A stretch of DNA of 64,000 nucleotides, from contig CAKOGP040000002.1 in NCBI GenBank assembly GCA_933822405.4, positions 605,851 through 669,850 on the forward strand. The letters run 5' to 3'. The notes beneath the pieces were generated by a model that saw nothing but the letters and a program-made list of their open reading frames with translations, ran no database searches and was not told the origin of the DNA. The position numbers were made by a program, and so were the translations under genes. Shown piece after piece: positions 27,059 through 37,670 of this stretch (the stretch's first letter is position 1; the number at the start of each line of letters is the position of its first letter). The stretch comes from Cylindrotheca closterium. Its lineage: Eukaryota; Bacillariophyta; Bacillariophyceae; Bacillariales; Bacillariaceae.

Positions 27059-28468
27059 TTACTTGGTGATTTGTCCCAATACTTGTTGGGGAGACATCTC
27101 CACCATCATTTCAAAGAACTTATCTCCGGCTTCGGCCTTGAGCTTTTCTCCGGCTTCTTTTCCAATCTTCTTGGCATCGGCAATTTCTCCACTGGCTTCA
27201 GTCTCGAATTTTTGAGTTCCATCGGGCATGGCAATCAATCCACGGAAAACAATCTTTCCATCGACGACACGGGCTTGTCCGGCAATGGGAGTCTTGCAGT
27301 TTCCATCCAGAGCTTCCAAGAATGCACGTTCGCAGTCCACGCAGACCTTGGTGTCGGGGTCGTTGAGGGCATCAATATATTTCAAAGCGCGTTCGTCGTC
27401 CGATCGGCATTGGATGCCAATGGCACCCTGGGCGACGGCGGGCAACATCTCATCCCATTCCAAGACGGAAGTGGCACAATCGTCCATGTCCATGCGCTTC
27501 AATCCAGCAATGGCCAAAAGGGTGGCATCCACGACCCCGTCCTCCAACTTGCGCAGACGGGTTTGGACGTTTCCGCGAAAGTTGACGCACTTGAGGGTGG
27601 GGTTCTTGGCCATGAGTTGGGCTTGACGGCGAAGCGAGGCAGTTCCAATGACGGAATTGTCGGGGAGGTCTTCAATTCTCTTGACGGATCCATCCTTGTA
27701 GATAAAGGCGTCGTTGGTGTCCTCACGGGGCAAGTTGCATGGCAAGATGGTTCCTTCTGGCAACCAGGTGGGAACATCCTTCATGGAATGGACGCAGATA
27801 TCAACTTCATCTCCCAACAAGGCAACATCAAGTTCCTTGGTGAAAAGACCCTTTCCTCCGAGCTCCATCAAGGACTTGTCCAAAATCATATCTCCCTGGG
27901 TCTTCAAAACGCAAATTTCAATGGCGCCATCTTCGCACAATTCAGGGAATTGGTCTTGCAACCGTCTTCTAGTTTCGTAGGCTTGCGCCATGGCCAATGG
28001 AGAACCACGGGTACCAATTCGAAGGGGCTCGACGGCGGCATCCTCGGCCATATTCAAAGCCTGATTGATAACAGTTGGGAAAATCGGTCGTTGACATTAT
28101 ATGTGTATGTGGAAGAATCATCCAAGTTTGAAATATAGAAGAAAAAAAAAGAGAGAGGAACCAAAAAGGAACAACAATAATCATGAGCATACAATGTTGC
28201 ATTTCGATACCGAATCATGTGACATCAAGGAAAGAAAGCAGTATCTTCAGCAAGTCTTCAAAATGACAACCTGCGTCATTCATTCTTGACGTGACTTGAC
28301 AATTGAATTCTATTGTTCCTCGACTGAAGACATCGTCGTCGTCGTCGTCGTTGTCGTTGTCATCGTCATCGTCATCACATTACTCACGGTAGAGAATCCA
28401 TTGGTCTGGGCAGCTGGGGAGAAGGCAGCAGCGGAGGCGATGAGAAGGGATGCAATAGTGAATTTCAT
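27059..28468 (-). CDS. HEMC: Hydroxymethylbilane synthase (porphobilinogen deaminase), plastid, two exons
   Basis: Exon 1 (28388-28468) encodes MKFTIASLLIASAAAFSPAA, a signal peptide with the AFSP plastid motif. A 327-bp intron (GTGAGT..AATCAG) leads in phase 0 to exon 2 (27059-28060), giving 360 residues. The enzyme polymerises four porphobilinogens into hydroxymethylbilane for haem and chlorophyll. Motifs: LRIGTRGSPLAMAQA, LKTQGD, GGKGLFTKELD, VHSMKDVPTWLP, GTASLRRQAQ, RGNVQTRLRKL, and LDGNCKTPIAGQA, whose Cys carries the dipyrromethane cofactor. Without exon 1 the open frame starts at an internal Met and would miss the targeting signal. The intron holds a CGT-rich repeat. Confidence 0.92.
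28325..28378. repeat. CGT/CAT trinucleotide repeat inside the HMBS intron
   Basis: Runs of GTC/GTT/ATC triplets, all in the HMBS intron near its 5' splice site. The repeat makes long spurious open frames on the other strand. Confidence 0.85.
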
Positions 28469-28923
28469 GGTGTGTCTCAAATTTGGGTGTGTGCGTCAAG
28501 TGAAAAAATGGTTTGGGAACAAAGATGCCTTTTTAGGTACAAGGTGGGAGGTTCGAGATGAAGTAGATCTTCCCTCGGTTGGTGCGTATTGTCAGCCTCC
28601 ACGCGTCACGGCAGAATACTGCAACAGTCGGTGTTTTGGTTGAGGTTTGACTACCTGGACCGAATTTAATCCAATCAGAAATCTCCAACTGACTCAAAAC
28701 CGAACGTTGAAGATTTGGTGGCAACGGGACGACTGAAATGGACCAAAAACGGAACTTCAACTTGTCTGCTTTGGCGAAAAATGAGAAGACGAAAAAAGTA
28801 TCACAGAATGTCAACCAAGATTCCGTCTGACATGATAGGTCATGAGCTTCAACCTATCCCATCCATCACGGCATCATCCATCACAACAATAACTTGCAAC
28901 CAACAACAAAAGGATCTCCAACC
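28469..28923. promoter_or_regulatory. 455-bp divergent promoter region, HMBS / RlmH-like
   Basis: Two genes for apparently organelle-targeted proteins start from this spacer in opposite directions. ATCC/CATC-rich leader sequence precedes the RlmH-like ATG. No motif can be named. Confidence 0.5.
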
Positions 28924-29568
28924 ATGTTGTTTCGTTCCAACAAACGATCCATCCACTTCATTTTGTTGATATGCACCTTGACTCCAAACCTAGGTGCTTC
29001 CTTTGGTCCCTATATTCGATTATTATCGACCTCTTGCGCACAGCAGCAGCATCCGTCGTCGTCGTTGAACAAGAATTTGCTGCTGAGCATGGGCATGAAG
29101 GTCAACATTCGGATTGTCGGACGCAAATCTGGCAGTGAAGCCTGGTTGGAAGATGCTTGTGACATGTACTTGACTCGTCTCCGTCCTTCTGGTGTCGAGG
29201 TCGAGACTACTTGGCACAAGGACAATCCAGCCTTGATCAAGGGCGTCGAGACTGACGCGTCCAAAGGCAACACCATCGTGTTATTGGATCCATTGGGCAA
29301 AACCAAGACGAGTGAACAATTTTCCGAAGATCTATATGAGTGGTTGGATCGAGGTGGTAGTCGCATGTCCTTTGTGATTGGAGGTGCGGAAGGATTGCCG
29401 TCGGAACTCAAGTATCCAGCTGGCACTACTAGTGGACAAAAGATGAAGCCATCCATGTTGATTTCCTTGAGTAGCATGACCTTTACTCATCAATTTGCTC
29501 GACTTTTGTTGATTGAACAAATCTATCGGGGAACAGAAATTCGAAAGGGATCAGGATATCACAAGTGA
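28924..29568 (+). CDS. rlmH: RlmH-like 23S rRNA pseudouridine methyltransferase (SPOUT), organellar
   Basis: A 214-residue protein from the ATG at 28924; the frame is open upstream only from TTG. Residues 1-55 are targeting sequence: a hydrophobic signal (FILLICTLTPNLGASFGP) with an ASF-type cleavage motif, hence plastid. The domain starts at MKVNIRIVGRKSG. RlmH signatures are complete: IVLLDPLGKTKTSEQFSEDL, MSFVIGGAEGLP (SAM-binding knot) and ISLSSMTFTHQFARLLLIEQ, ending RGTEIRKGSGYHK. Bacterial RlmH methylates N3 of pseudouridine 1915 in helix 69; here the target would be plastid rRNA. Confidence 0.92.
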   Translation: MLFRSNKRSIHFILLICTLTPNLGASFGPYIRLLSTSCAQQQHPSSSLNKNLLLSMGMKVNIRIVGRKSGSEAWLEDACDMYLTRLRPSGVEVETTWHKDNPALIKGVETDASKGNTIVLLDPLGKTKTSEQFSEDLYEWLDRGGSRMSFVIGGAEGLPSELKYPAGTTSGQKMKPSMLISLSSMTFTHQFARLLLIEQIYRGTEIRKGSGYHK

Positions 29569-30096
29569 TTACCATGCATGGGGAGCAATCAGCACAATAC
29601 TGATTTTTTAGATATCCAATGATTGTGTGAGGAGGAACGATGATTCAATCCATGTGAAGGATGACGAACGACACTTGTGATACACATATAGTGCAAACAG
29701 CCTGTATATTGAGTGATACTGATTCATTGTCGGGTCAGGAAACCCAGTCGATGACATATGATAAACATTCAGAATCATGACATATTGACGAATGCAACAA
29801 GAATTGGCAAGCTGTGCAAGATCAGCTGGGAGTGAAATCAAACAATCAGTCGTCCAGCGAATATCAGTCAGTATATTGCTACTTCTACTATCTGCACACA
29901 AAAGAAAGGCAGTTTCTCAAAAGCAAGAAGCTATCATCCAGGAACTATGTCCTCATGGGGGATTGATGTAAAAACGAGACGAAACAGTGTGGTGGCTAGG
30001 CAGAGGCATGTTAGACACAGTCTTATAGAAAAATGCAAAATGTATTGTTTTAATTTTAAAATGAAACGAAAGTGATCTGCCGTCTCTTCCTAGTAT
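29569..30096. other. Convergent 3' spacer, no gene seen
   Basis: 528 bp between the RlmH-like and SURNod19-like stops. No open frame with coding character and no RNA fold obvious by eye. Confidence 0.5.
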
Positions 30097-32538
30097 TTAC
30101 TTTGTATCCAAAGTCTCCGCTTCTTCGCGAGGCACAACAATGCCTCTCATTTGCCAGCTTGCCATCTCACCCGTGTGCGGCAATGTGCTATTGTTTCTCT
30201 TGATGGCCAACAAGTTGGTGTCCAATGTCAATAGTTCTGGCTCCAAAAGACCATCCTTGGGATCTCCAAAGAGACACGGCGGGATGGCCAAATATTGGTG
30301 CTCGTCATACTTCTGTCCAGTGCCCTCGCCCAAGCTGGGTTCTGTTTTGCAAATCGTTTGCCCGGTATCAGAATTGATCAACTCCATGGATAGACACGCG
30401 GGAGCGTGACAGTGGGGACCAATGTAAATCAATTCAATGCCCTTTGTGACAGAAGAATTGGTACTACCGACCCCTGTACACCAACTCGCATCCTGGATTG
30501 GACAATCGACCATCATGTCACGAACCTTCCATCGTGCGGTGATGGTATGGACGCATTCGTCCGCCGGTGTTCCAGTGGGACATTGGACGACGTCGTATTC
30601 TCCCGCACGTCGTTCGGTTTGCCAATAGGGTCGAATCAATTGTTTGTGAGACGCCTTTTTGTCATTATTCGTATTGGTGGGAGTGGTGGTCGCAGCATTA
30701 TCATTGCCATTATCCTCGGCATCATCCTGATGACGATATTCTTCAAAGTAGACCCGGAATTTGAGTCGATAGACAAGTGGCTGATCCTTCCATGGAATTT
30801 CTTGGTCCTTGTCCAACAGAATATTATTATGGGAACAGCAATGAATCCCTCCCACGTACGTTTCGACCCGGCAGGTTGGATTCTTTTGCCAGACCAAGTC
30901 ACTTTCCGGAAAGGGTGCGCATCGGTCGGAACTCATGTGACTTTTATTAATCGTACCTTCGACTCCAGATTGGCAGATCTTCATTGGTGAATCCACTTGC
31001 AAAATGTTCAATTCATTGGGTTCATGTCCGCAATGCTTTCCGAATTCTAGATTACATCCATTGGCCATGATTAATTTGTGGGAGGATGACGAGGAAGTGG
31101 TAAAGGTGTAATGCTTGGATGTCTTGCCCTTCAGTGCACGAGAAAGATGGACGGTTCGCCAACCATCTTCTACCAAGTTGGATTCAATGGTGAGACTTTT
31201 TTCAATGACGACTCCTGGTCCATGAAAGTCCAATTTGCGCTCCACCACCTCATCACCCGAGACAATAATGGCGTAGGGACCACCATCGGGACATTCATCT
31301 CCTTGCTGATGAACGCACATGTAAAAGGACCCGAATCCAACTCCAAACCACTTGTCGGCTGGACCAGTAAGGGTCATGTGTACTACTGCTTGGTCGTTTT
31401 CTTCTTTTGCATCTAGGTCGATGGAAAGGGTCAGATTGACCAAACCCAATGCCACTCCGGCAAGTCTGTTGGAAGATTCTTCCACCAATGCAAGCCTTTG
31501 GTAGTCGAGCACATTGTTACTTGTGGGCAGCTCGTTCCAAACAATGTCCACAGAACCATCTTCTCTGAGCGTTGCACTGCAACCCTTTGGCATCGAATCG
31601 GTCGACACTTGAGAAGACCGGTATTCCTTTCCCTTGACCACATATTGGACCGCCTCGTGGCAATTGGTAGCATTTGGTACGGGACCCGAGCAGTAGTAGT
31701 CGTTATTGTCATTTGCACCACCACCACCATCAAATCCGTAGGTCATGCCCCATTTGAATTCAATTCGATCCGTACAAGGACATTCTAGCAATCCACTGTA
31801 GCCCGCTTCGGGTGGAATTCTGGACCCAGAGGGCATGGGACCTGGCAGGTAGGTAGAGTTTGTCGCATTGCGGTTCCAAGTATCAATTTGCATGGGAGCT
31901 ATATTATAAGAATCTGGAGATTCAATAATCTGGGCATAACCATTCGGATACCCATGATAACTTAATCGAAATTCACCGCCATTGCCTTCGGAGAACATGT
32001 GGACTTGAGGAATTTCATTATCCGGCTCCTCCGAGAGCATTTCAGCTCCGAGATACTCGTCCATACCATGATGAAAGCCTCGCTTCTTCATTTCTTCAGT
32101 AGTCTTTTTCTTTACCAGGCGAGCCTTTTTAGAATTGAGGACGTACGTCACATAATGATGATTGTAGGCCCAGGTAATGGGGACCGAAACTTCCTCGCCA
32201 GATGCTTCGTCAATGCGAACTTGGTCGACTTCGTATCCCGTAATAGCCATGAGTTTGCCATTCGCAAAGCGGTCTACAATTTCTTGAGGCAGTGGCATAT
32301 TTCCATGAGAGATCCAATGAACTTGACTGTAGACCGTCTCGATGGGCTTGGAATAGAACTCAAAGTACTCGTGATTGTGATAATCGGTTGCAAAGGTTTC
32401 CGAATTGGCAATCTTGTAGTCGCCTTGGTTCATGTTGTTCTCTTGTGCCACTACGGCATGTTGATGGAGTTGCAGAATTGCAACCAATACGACTGTGAAA
32501 GCCATGGACGAAGACATCTTGGAGGCTGACAGTATCAT
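30097..32538 (-). CDS. SURNod19-like secreted protein with DOMON-like middle
   Basis: An 813-residue protein with a signal peptide (MAFTVVLVAILQLHQHAVVA; the second Met at residue 8 may be the start). The front matches stress-upregulated Nod19 proteins: YSQVHWISHGNMPLPQEIVD, LMAITGYEVDQV, ITWAYNHHYVTYVLNSK, FSEGNGGEFRLSYHGYPNGY, MQIDTWNRN and SGLLECPCTDRI. The middle (about 370-520) resembles a DOMON-type fold (MTLTGPADKWFGVGFGSFYM). The end has YIGPHCHAPACLSMELINSD and MASWQMRGIVV, with clustered His and Cys suggesting metal binding. Function in plants is poorly known; extracellular location is likely. No introns. Confidence 0.72.
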   Translation of the reverse strand: MILSASKMSSSMAFTVVLVAILQLHQHAVVAQENNMNQGDYKIANSETFATDYHNHEYFEFYSKPIETVYSQVHWISHGNMPLPQEIVDRFANGKLMAITGYEVDQVRIDEASGEEVSVPITWAYNHHYVTYVLNSKKARLVKKKTTEEMKKRGFHHGMDEYLGAEMLSEEPDNEIPQVHMFSEGNGGEFRLSYHGYPNGYAQIIESPDSYNIAPMQIDTWNRNATNSTYLPGPMPSGSRIPPEAGYSGLLECPCTDRIEFKWGMTYGFDGGGGANDNNDYYCSGPVPNATNCHEAVQYVVKGKEYRSSQVSTDSMPKGCSATLREDGSVDIVWNELPTSNNVLDYQRLALVEESSNRLAGVALGLVNLTLSIDLDAKEENDQAVVHMTLTGPADKWFGVGFGSFYMCVHQQGDECPDGGPYAIIVSGDEVVERKLDFHGPGVVIEKSLTIESNLVEDGWRTVHLSRALKGKTSKHYTFTTSSSSSHKLIMANGCNLEFGKHCGHEPNELNILQVDSPMKICQSGVEGTINKSHMSSDRCAPFPESDLVWQKNPTCRVETYVGGIHCCSHNNILLDKDQEIPWKDQPLVYRLKFRVYFEEYRHQDDAEDNGNDNAATTTPTNTNNDKKASHKQLIRPYWQTERRAGEYDVVQCPTGTPADECVHTITARWKVRDMMVDCPIQDASWCTGVGSTNSSVTKGIELIYIGPHCHAPACLSMELINSDTGQTICKTEPSLGEGTGQKYDEHQYLAIPPCLFGDPKDGLLEPELLTLDTNLLAIKRNNSTLPHTGEMASWQMRGIVVPREEAETLDTK

Positions 32539-32715
32539 TCGTTCCTCTACTCTTTCAGTGACACTTTCTTCTTGTGATACAGAACTTTTGGATCAAATAT
32601 GTAGTCGACTGGGTCAAGGCTCTGCGCTTTCGTGCGTGTTGGAGTGCAAGGCAACCATGGTGATGCCATTCATTCATTCGCACCACCCTTTATTTATTTA
32701 TATATATATCCCATC

Positions 32716-34005
32716 ATGTCAGATCATTGCGAAGAGCAAGAAATGGAACAAGAGGCACTAGAGGCCATCTTTGACACAGACTTGGAGGTTGTCTCGGGAG
32801 AGCAACCCTTCAAATGGGCCGTATCCATTTGGCCGGAACAGCACTCTCCGGATGAGAACCACGTTGGCATCAAGTTGATTTCCAGCATTCCACTGGATTA
32901 TCCCGAAATGTCGCTACCAGAATTTGATATTGAAATGCTCAAGGGATTGACGGACGAGCACAAGGGAGAATTGCTACTAATGGCGAAGGACGAAGCCGAA
33001 GCCAACATGGGCATGCCTGTGGTCTTTGCCGTCTGTGAAAAGCTAAGAGAATGGCTGGCGGAAAATAACGTCAAGGGAATGGACGACATTTCCATGTATG
33101 CTCAAATGATGCGGAGAGAGAAGGAAGCGGAGAAACAAGCGGTACGTTGTGAATCATCATTTTCGTTATCATCTCTTAGAGTTGGAGCGTTGTACTTTTT
33201 GATTCTTCTGCGCAATCATGACACTTGGTGGATTGTGTTTCTGTATCCATCAAGTTTATTGGCCTTTTTGTTAAGGTGTTATCTATTGTGCTATACCAAG
33301 CGAGAAGAGACAAGATCCCATTGGGTGTTAGATGGTTGATTGAGATCGCCGTCAAGGCGGTTCCTCTTGGCTTACGACCCAGTGGGATAATATCTCTACT
33401 ACAGTTTTGATTGATTCATTGATTCATTGATTGATTCATTGATTGATTGTGGCAATTGTGACTCTATGAAGTTGTGAAAACGTGGCTCTCATGTTTTCTT
33501 TCTATTCCTTCACTCTTGCATACACCAACAACAACAGCATCAAAAGAAACAGGAATATGAATCTCAAAAGGAAGTCGAAGAAATGACGGAGGCTGAAGCA
33601 GAACAATTGGCCGTCCAAAAACGACGAGCCGAAGGTACTCCTTGCAACAAGGAAAACTTTTTGGCTTGGAAGGAACGGTTCGAAGCGGAACTGTCCCGAA
33701 AGGAAGAAGAAAAGGCCCTGGCCGAAAACGATTCCGGCTCCAAAAAGAAGAACAAGGGCGAAAAGGTGGTCGACAAGACAGGCCGAATAACGGGATTCTT
33801 GCACTTTATTGACAAGGCAGACACAATTGACATGGAAGCTTTTGAAGCAGCTGCTGATAATGCTCAAGTGGATGAGGACGAAGAATTGGACGTGGACGAT
33901 GAGGAATTGTTCGATATGGACGATGGTGATTTGGAGGATTTGGACTTTGAAGATGATGACGACGACGACGACGACGATGATGACGATGATGAACCAGATA
34001 TTTAA
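32716..34005 (+). CDS. RWDD1: RWDD1/DFRP2-like RWD-domain protein, two exons
   Basis: Exon 1 is 32716-33141. After a 396-bp intron (GTACGT..CAACAG) exon 2 runs 33538-34005; alternative in-frame acceptors at 33547 and 33553 cannot be excluded. The product is about 297 residues. The N-terminal RWD domain reads MEQEALEAIFDTDLEVV, then LDYPEMSLPEFDIE and GMPVVFAVCEKLREWL. The second half matches DFRP2: KRRAEGTPCNKENFLAWKER and GFLHFIDKAD, ending in a long poly-Asp tail. RWDD1 binds and stabilises the translational GTPase DRG2. The intron carries ATTG/ATTC repeats (33408-33450). It starts 177 bp from the divergent SURNod19-like gene. Confidence 0.87.
33408..33450. repeat. GATT/CATT tetranucleotide tract in the RWDD1 intron
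   Basis: Alternating GATT and CATT units inside the RWDD1 intron. They help explain its greater length compared with the 75-100 bp typical here. Confidence 0.85.
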
Positions 34006-34179
34006 AAGGGTTTGCAATAGTATTGTCATCTAGATTATGCAATGCAAGAACCAATTACTGCACAAGTCTCGAAATTCGAACGGTACTGAATTAGACTCTA
34101 GTTTTAATCGTTTGATTCAATTAGCCGTTGCAAATTTCTTTGTCACAAAATTTCCACAAACCAGTCTTTCACAATTTCA

Positions 34180-35301
34180 ATGATGGAAACGATCATGAGT
34201 GCCAATTCAAAGCGCAACGTCCAATGCTCTATTTGCATTGAAAGGATGAAAAATCCTATCAAATTGCCATGTACGCATGAGTTTTGTTATGATTGCTTGG
34301 AAAACTGGAGACCAAAATTTGACATTCGCAACAAGCGGACTTGCCCACAATGTCGGTGTGCAATTCCGCCAACGCGGGAAATGATGACTGAAATCAATTC
34401 CATCAAGACAGCTTTCATCAATATTGAGGCCCAGTTGAATACTTCTGGGCCATTGATTATCCCCGAGCATCCTGCGTATGCGTACATTCGGCTTTTGCCA
34501 AAAAGTGCACAACAACCAGAAATGCGACGTGCACTTGAGCGTCGAGGCCAAGTACAACTAGACAATGTCAACCAATTCGAAACTCGATATGGAAAAGACC
34601 CTCAAGTGCTCGATGATAGCGCTTGCTTCGACGAGTTGCCCGAGCACATGGCCGAAGCTGTGAGATTAAACAACCTAAAAGCGATTCTTGATTTCTTGGG
34701 TCCGATCCCAATTTCCAAGAGGAGATTGCATGCAAAATGTCCCGCCTACTCAGATGACACATTGCTTCATATGACAGCTTCTTATGGGAATATCCCACTC
34801 ATGAACTTTCTTCTATATCTCGGGGCAGATGTGAACACTCCAAATCTCTATCAATTTACTCCACTATTCCACGCTTTGGTCGATGACCAAGCCGGCGTAG
34901 CCGCAAGAGTTTTACTACGCTGGGGTGTTCGGAAAGTCTTGCAATGTTCCGACACTTTGGAGCCATCCCCACCTCTGGCGTACGTTGCCCACAAGGGTGG
35001 GAAAGCTGCAATTTCAGAACTTCTGAAAACACCTCTTGGGGGGAGGCGTTGTGTGCTGCAGAAGATGCACTCCGTACCTCGTTTAAACGGACAGGTCGGT
35101 ATTGTGGGAGAGTATGATTCGGAATTTAATGTCTATGAAGTAACGATGGAGAAAAGTGGTGAGACAATTCATGTTTCCAGTCGTTTGCTCAAACGGTGTG
35201 ATCAAACGCCGACAGGCTTCACATTCAAAAAGATCAATCATCATACCTTGGGAGAAGTAGCAAGGCTCCATTCCTTCACTCGAGCTTTGTCGAGCCCATG
35301 A
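34180..35301 (+). CDS. RING finger and ankyrin protein, probable E3 ubiquitin ligase
   Basis: A 373-residue protein. A C3HC4 RING lies at residues 16-60: CSICIERMKNPIKLPCTHEF, CYDCLENW and CPQCRCAIPP, with all eight ligands present. Ankyrin-like units follow from about 155 (HMAEAVRLNNLKAILDFLGP), 190 (DDTLLHMTASYGNIPLMNFL) and 220 (YQFTPLFHALVDDQAGVAAR). The C-terminal ~80 residues (LNGQVGIVGEYDSEFNVYEV) form a small beta-rich segment of unknown type. RING-ankyrin architecture suggests that the repeats recruit a substrate. The target is unknown. No introns. Confidence 0.85.
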   Translation: MMETIMSANSKRNVQCSICIERMKNPIKLPCTHEFCYDCLENWRPKFDIRNKRTCPQCRCAIPPTREMMTEINSIKTAFINIEAQLNTSGPLIIPEHPAYAYIRLLPKSAQQPEMRRALERRGQVQLDNVNQFETRYGKDPQVLDDSACFDELPEHMAEAVRLNNLKAILDFLGPIPISKRRLHAKCPAYSDDTLLHMTASYGNIPLMNFLLYLGADVNTPNLYQFTPLFHALVDDQAGVAARVLLRWGVRKVLQCSDTLEPSPPLAYVAHKGGKAAISELLKTPLGGRRCVLQKMHSVPRLNGQVGIVGEYDSEFNVYEVTMEKSGETIHVSSRLLKRCDQTPTGFTFKKINHHTLGEVARLHSFTRALSSP

Positions 35302-35439
35302 TCCTTGTGGCATTTGATTTTGGTGCTAAGATCGTCCAAGGGGGAGGAATTCACATGGTACACTCGTCATCATCGTCAAGACATGTACCAAAGGCAACAT
35401 TCGTGCTGACTCACTCCTAGTAATTCATCCACATAAATT

Positions 35440-36160
35440 TCATGACTTTTCGAAGCAATTTTTTCCTTCTTGTTCTTCGTCAATCTCACAATCCTTCAGT
35501 ATGAACTCCGGAATGAGGCAGATCATGGTCAGTTTCAAACTATCAGACATCCGATTTTGGTTTCTTCTGACGGAAACCAACCAACATGATGCGACGAATG
35601 AATCCCAGAAATCATACATCCAGAGCAATGCCTGTGACAAAAGGAGTGAAGCCAAAGCGTTGATTCATCGTTGGGAAAAGCACGTCTGGAATGCACTGAT
35701 GGCAAATGTGATGAATACCGATTTTATGCCACAAGGGATTACTGTAACAGTCCCTCCAGCAATCCTCTAACCACCATCATCAAGGCAATTGTGGAAAGAC
35801 CACAAAGAAGAAGCCATTTCCAAATGCTTTTCTCCCATTTTCGACCAATCAAATTCAGGACGATTGGGAGTCTTGGGTGGATCCGCTAGATATACGGGAG
35901 CTCCTTACCATATAGCGATGGGATCCTTCTTGCAGCCACCAGGAGTCGGTGGTGCCGTAGTCGTGCTGGACTCCGATTTGAGTTTCGTCTTTTGGGTAGA
36001 ACGAGCAGCCATTTCAACCAAACCTGCTACTCGCCCGAACTCATAGTGGTCAGCGTGTATTCTGCAAAAGAACTTGACGAGTTGGCAACGAACCCTGACA
36101 AAGACATTGAAGATCCCACATGGGAAAAAAGATGGGCAATGATGTTGACGTAACAAAGTT
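35440..36160 (+). pseudogene. Decayed protein gene of unknown family
   Basis: Several protein-like stretches lie in order but in changing frames. First, LRNEADHGQFQTIRHPILV near 35510-35560. Then KALIHRWEKHVWNALMANV near 35660-35710. Then, after a TAA at 35768, SGRLGVLGGSARYTGAPYHI and GAVVVLDSDLSFVFWVERAA to about 36040. Finally SVYSAKELDELATNPDKDIE near 36050-36110 in another frame. At least two frame changes and one stop are needed. Introns do not easily explain them. I do not recognise the family. A sequencing problem is the main alternative. Confidence 0.42.
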
Positions 36161-36318
36161 GCTGTCTATCTGTCCCCACAAATTCCTGATCCCCCAGTCC
36201 CCCATTGTTGTAGGCTCCTCCAAGTACTACATCAGACCCCGATTGCCATCACGATTCGAACTTCATTATTCTAATTTGTTCCAACTCATGAAACTGCTGT
36301 CAAATTTTGAATCTGACG

Positions 36319-37670
36319 ATGGCTAGTAAGTTCCACATCTTCTTGCTGGCAGTTGCATCAGCTTCGGTAGAGGCCTTCTATCCTACTACACACTCGTCTT
36401 CCCCTGTGAGAGGAGGGAGAGAACTATACATGAACAATAAGTCGACGACGACGAAGAAGAAAGGCAAGTCTTCTGGACAAGGCTTTGGTGGAGCCATGGG
36501 AATGACGACAAAATCATCCTTCCCATACGCTGGGAGCATTGTTCCTGGAATCATTTCGGAGCAGAGAATAGTAGTAGATGAGAAAATTGTCTCACCAAGC
36601 TACGCACGGGATGGAATTCCAAAGGAGAAGTCGCCTGCACTTTTGCCTTGGATTATTGAAGTCAAAACCGCCGATGAAATCGAGAAAATGAGAGCCGCAG
36701 GAAAATTGGCCAGGGAGGTCCTCGATCTCGCAGGGCGCGCTGTCGCTCCAGGAGTTACAACGGATGAGATTGACACTATTGTCCACGAGGCAGTAGTTAA
36801 GGTGAGTGAGTCTACAACAGTATTCAAACCATATAGTCTCCCAACCACAACGGTGCACTGTACGTTCCTCACATTTTTTTCTATCAGGCTGGAGCTTACC
36901 CCTCTCCACTCAACTACCATGGGTTTCCCAAATCCTGCTGTACCAGCGTGAATGAGGTCATTTGCCATGGTATCCCGGACTCGCGTAAACTGGAGGAAGG
37001 CGATGTCATCAATCTTGATATCACAACGTACCTAGACGGTTACCATGGGGACTGCAGTGAAATGTTTGTTGTCGGTGAAGCATCGCCAAGGACCAAGAAA
37101 TTGCTTCAGAGTACTTATGATTGCTGGATTAAGGCATGCAACTCTGTGAAACCAGGAAGGGACTACAAGGAGATCGGTGCAATTATTGAAGACCATGTTA
37201 CTGCCGACGGTTTCACAACTGTGCGAAATATCTTTGGACATGGAATCGGTAGCACTTTTCACACAACGCCCGATATTTTGCATTATCGCAACAATGAGCC
37301 CAATGGTCAAATGGCTGCTGGACACACATTCACTATTGAACCAATGATCTGTGAAGGATCGGCAAAGTTTCTTAACTGGCCCGATGGCTGGACAATTACG
37401 ACTGTTGATGGAAAGAACTCTGCGCAATTTGAACATACGTTATTGATAACCGACGATGGCGTCGAGGCACTCACTGCCAAAAACGAGAACTCCAAACTTC
37501 AATTTTGGGAAAAGGAATCAGAAGTTCACAAAGGACTTTGGGTTGGCACTTCGAAAGCTGCAAAGAAACGTGCTGCTGAAATCAATGGTGTAATTCCTCT
37601 CCGTCCAACTAGTAGACTATGTGTTGTAGCCAAAGTCTCTGCGCATGAACCCTCAAGTCTTAAAAGTTGA
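36319..37670 (+). CDS. MAP1: Methionine aminopeptidase type I, plastid-targeted, two exons
   Basis: Exon 1 36319-36801 and exon 2 36888-37670, with an 86-bp GTGAGT..TATCAG intron, encode 421 residues. The ATG at 36319 gives a signal peptide ending SASVEAFYP, a plastid-type cleavage motif. The M24 fold carries all five metal ligands and the active-site His: YHGFPKSCCTSVNEVICHGI, INLDITTYLDGYHGDCSEMF (Asp, Asp), FGHGIGSTFHTTPDI (His), FTIEPMICEG (Glu) and SAQFEHTLLIT (Glu). It removes initiator Met from organelle-made proteins. The C-terminal ~65 residues after the catalytic domain are longer than usual and basic. Confidence 0.92.

Noticed and set aside
27071..28138. 355-codon open frame on the + strand opposite HMBS
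   Set aside because: It is the exact antisense of a clearly conserved enzyme; its protein has no motif and is explained by the codon use of HMBS.
28296..28643. 115-codon + strand frame across the HMBS first exon
   Set aside because: It is created by the CGT repeat in the intron and the reverse of the signal-peptide exon.
36307..36951. Reading the methionine aminopeptidase as two separate genes
   Set aside because: A GTGAGT..TATCAG intron of 86 bp joins both parts in frame and restores the YHGFPKSCCTSVNEVICHG motif.
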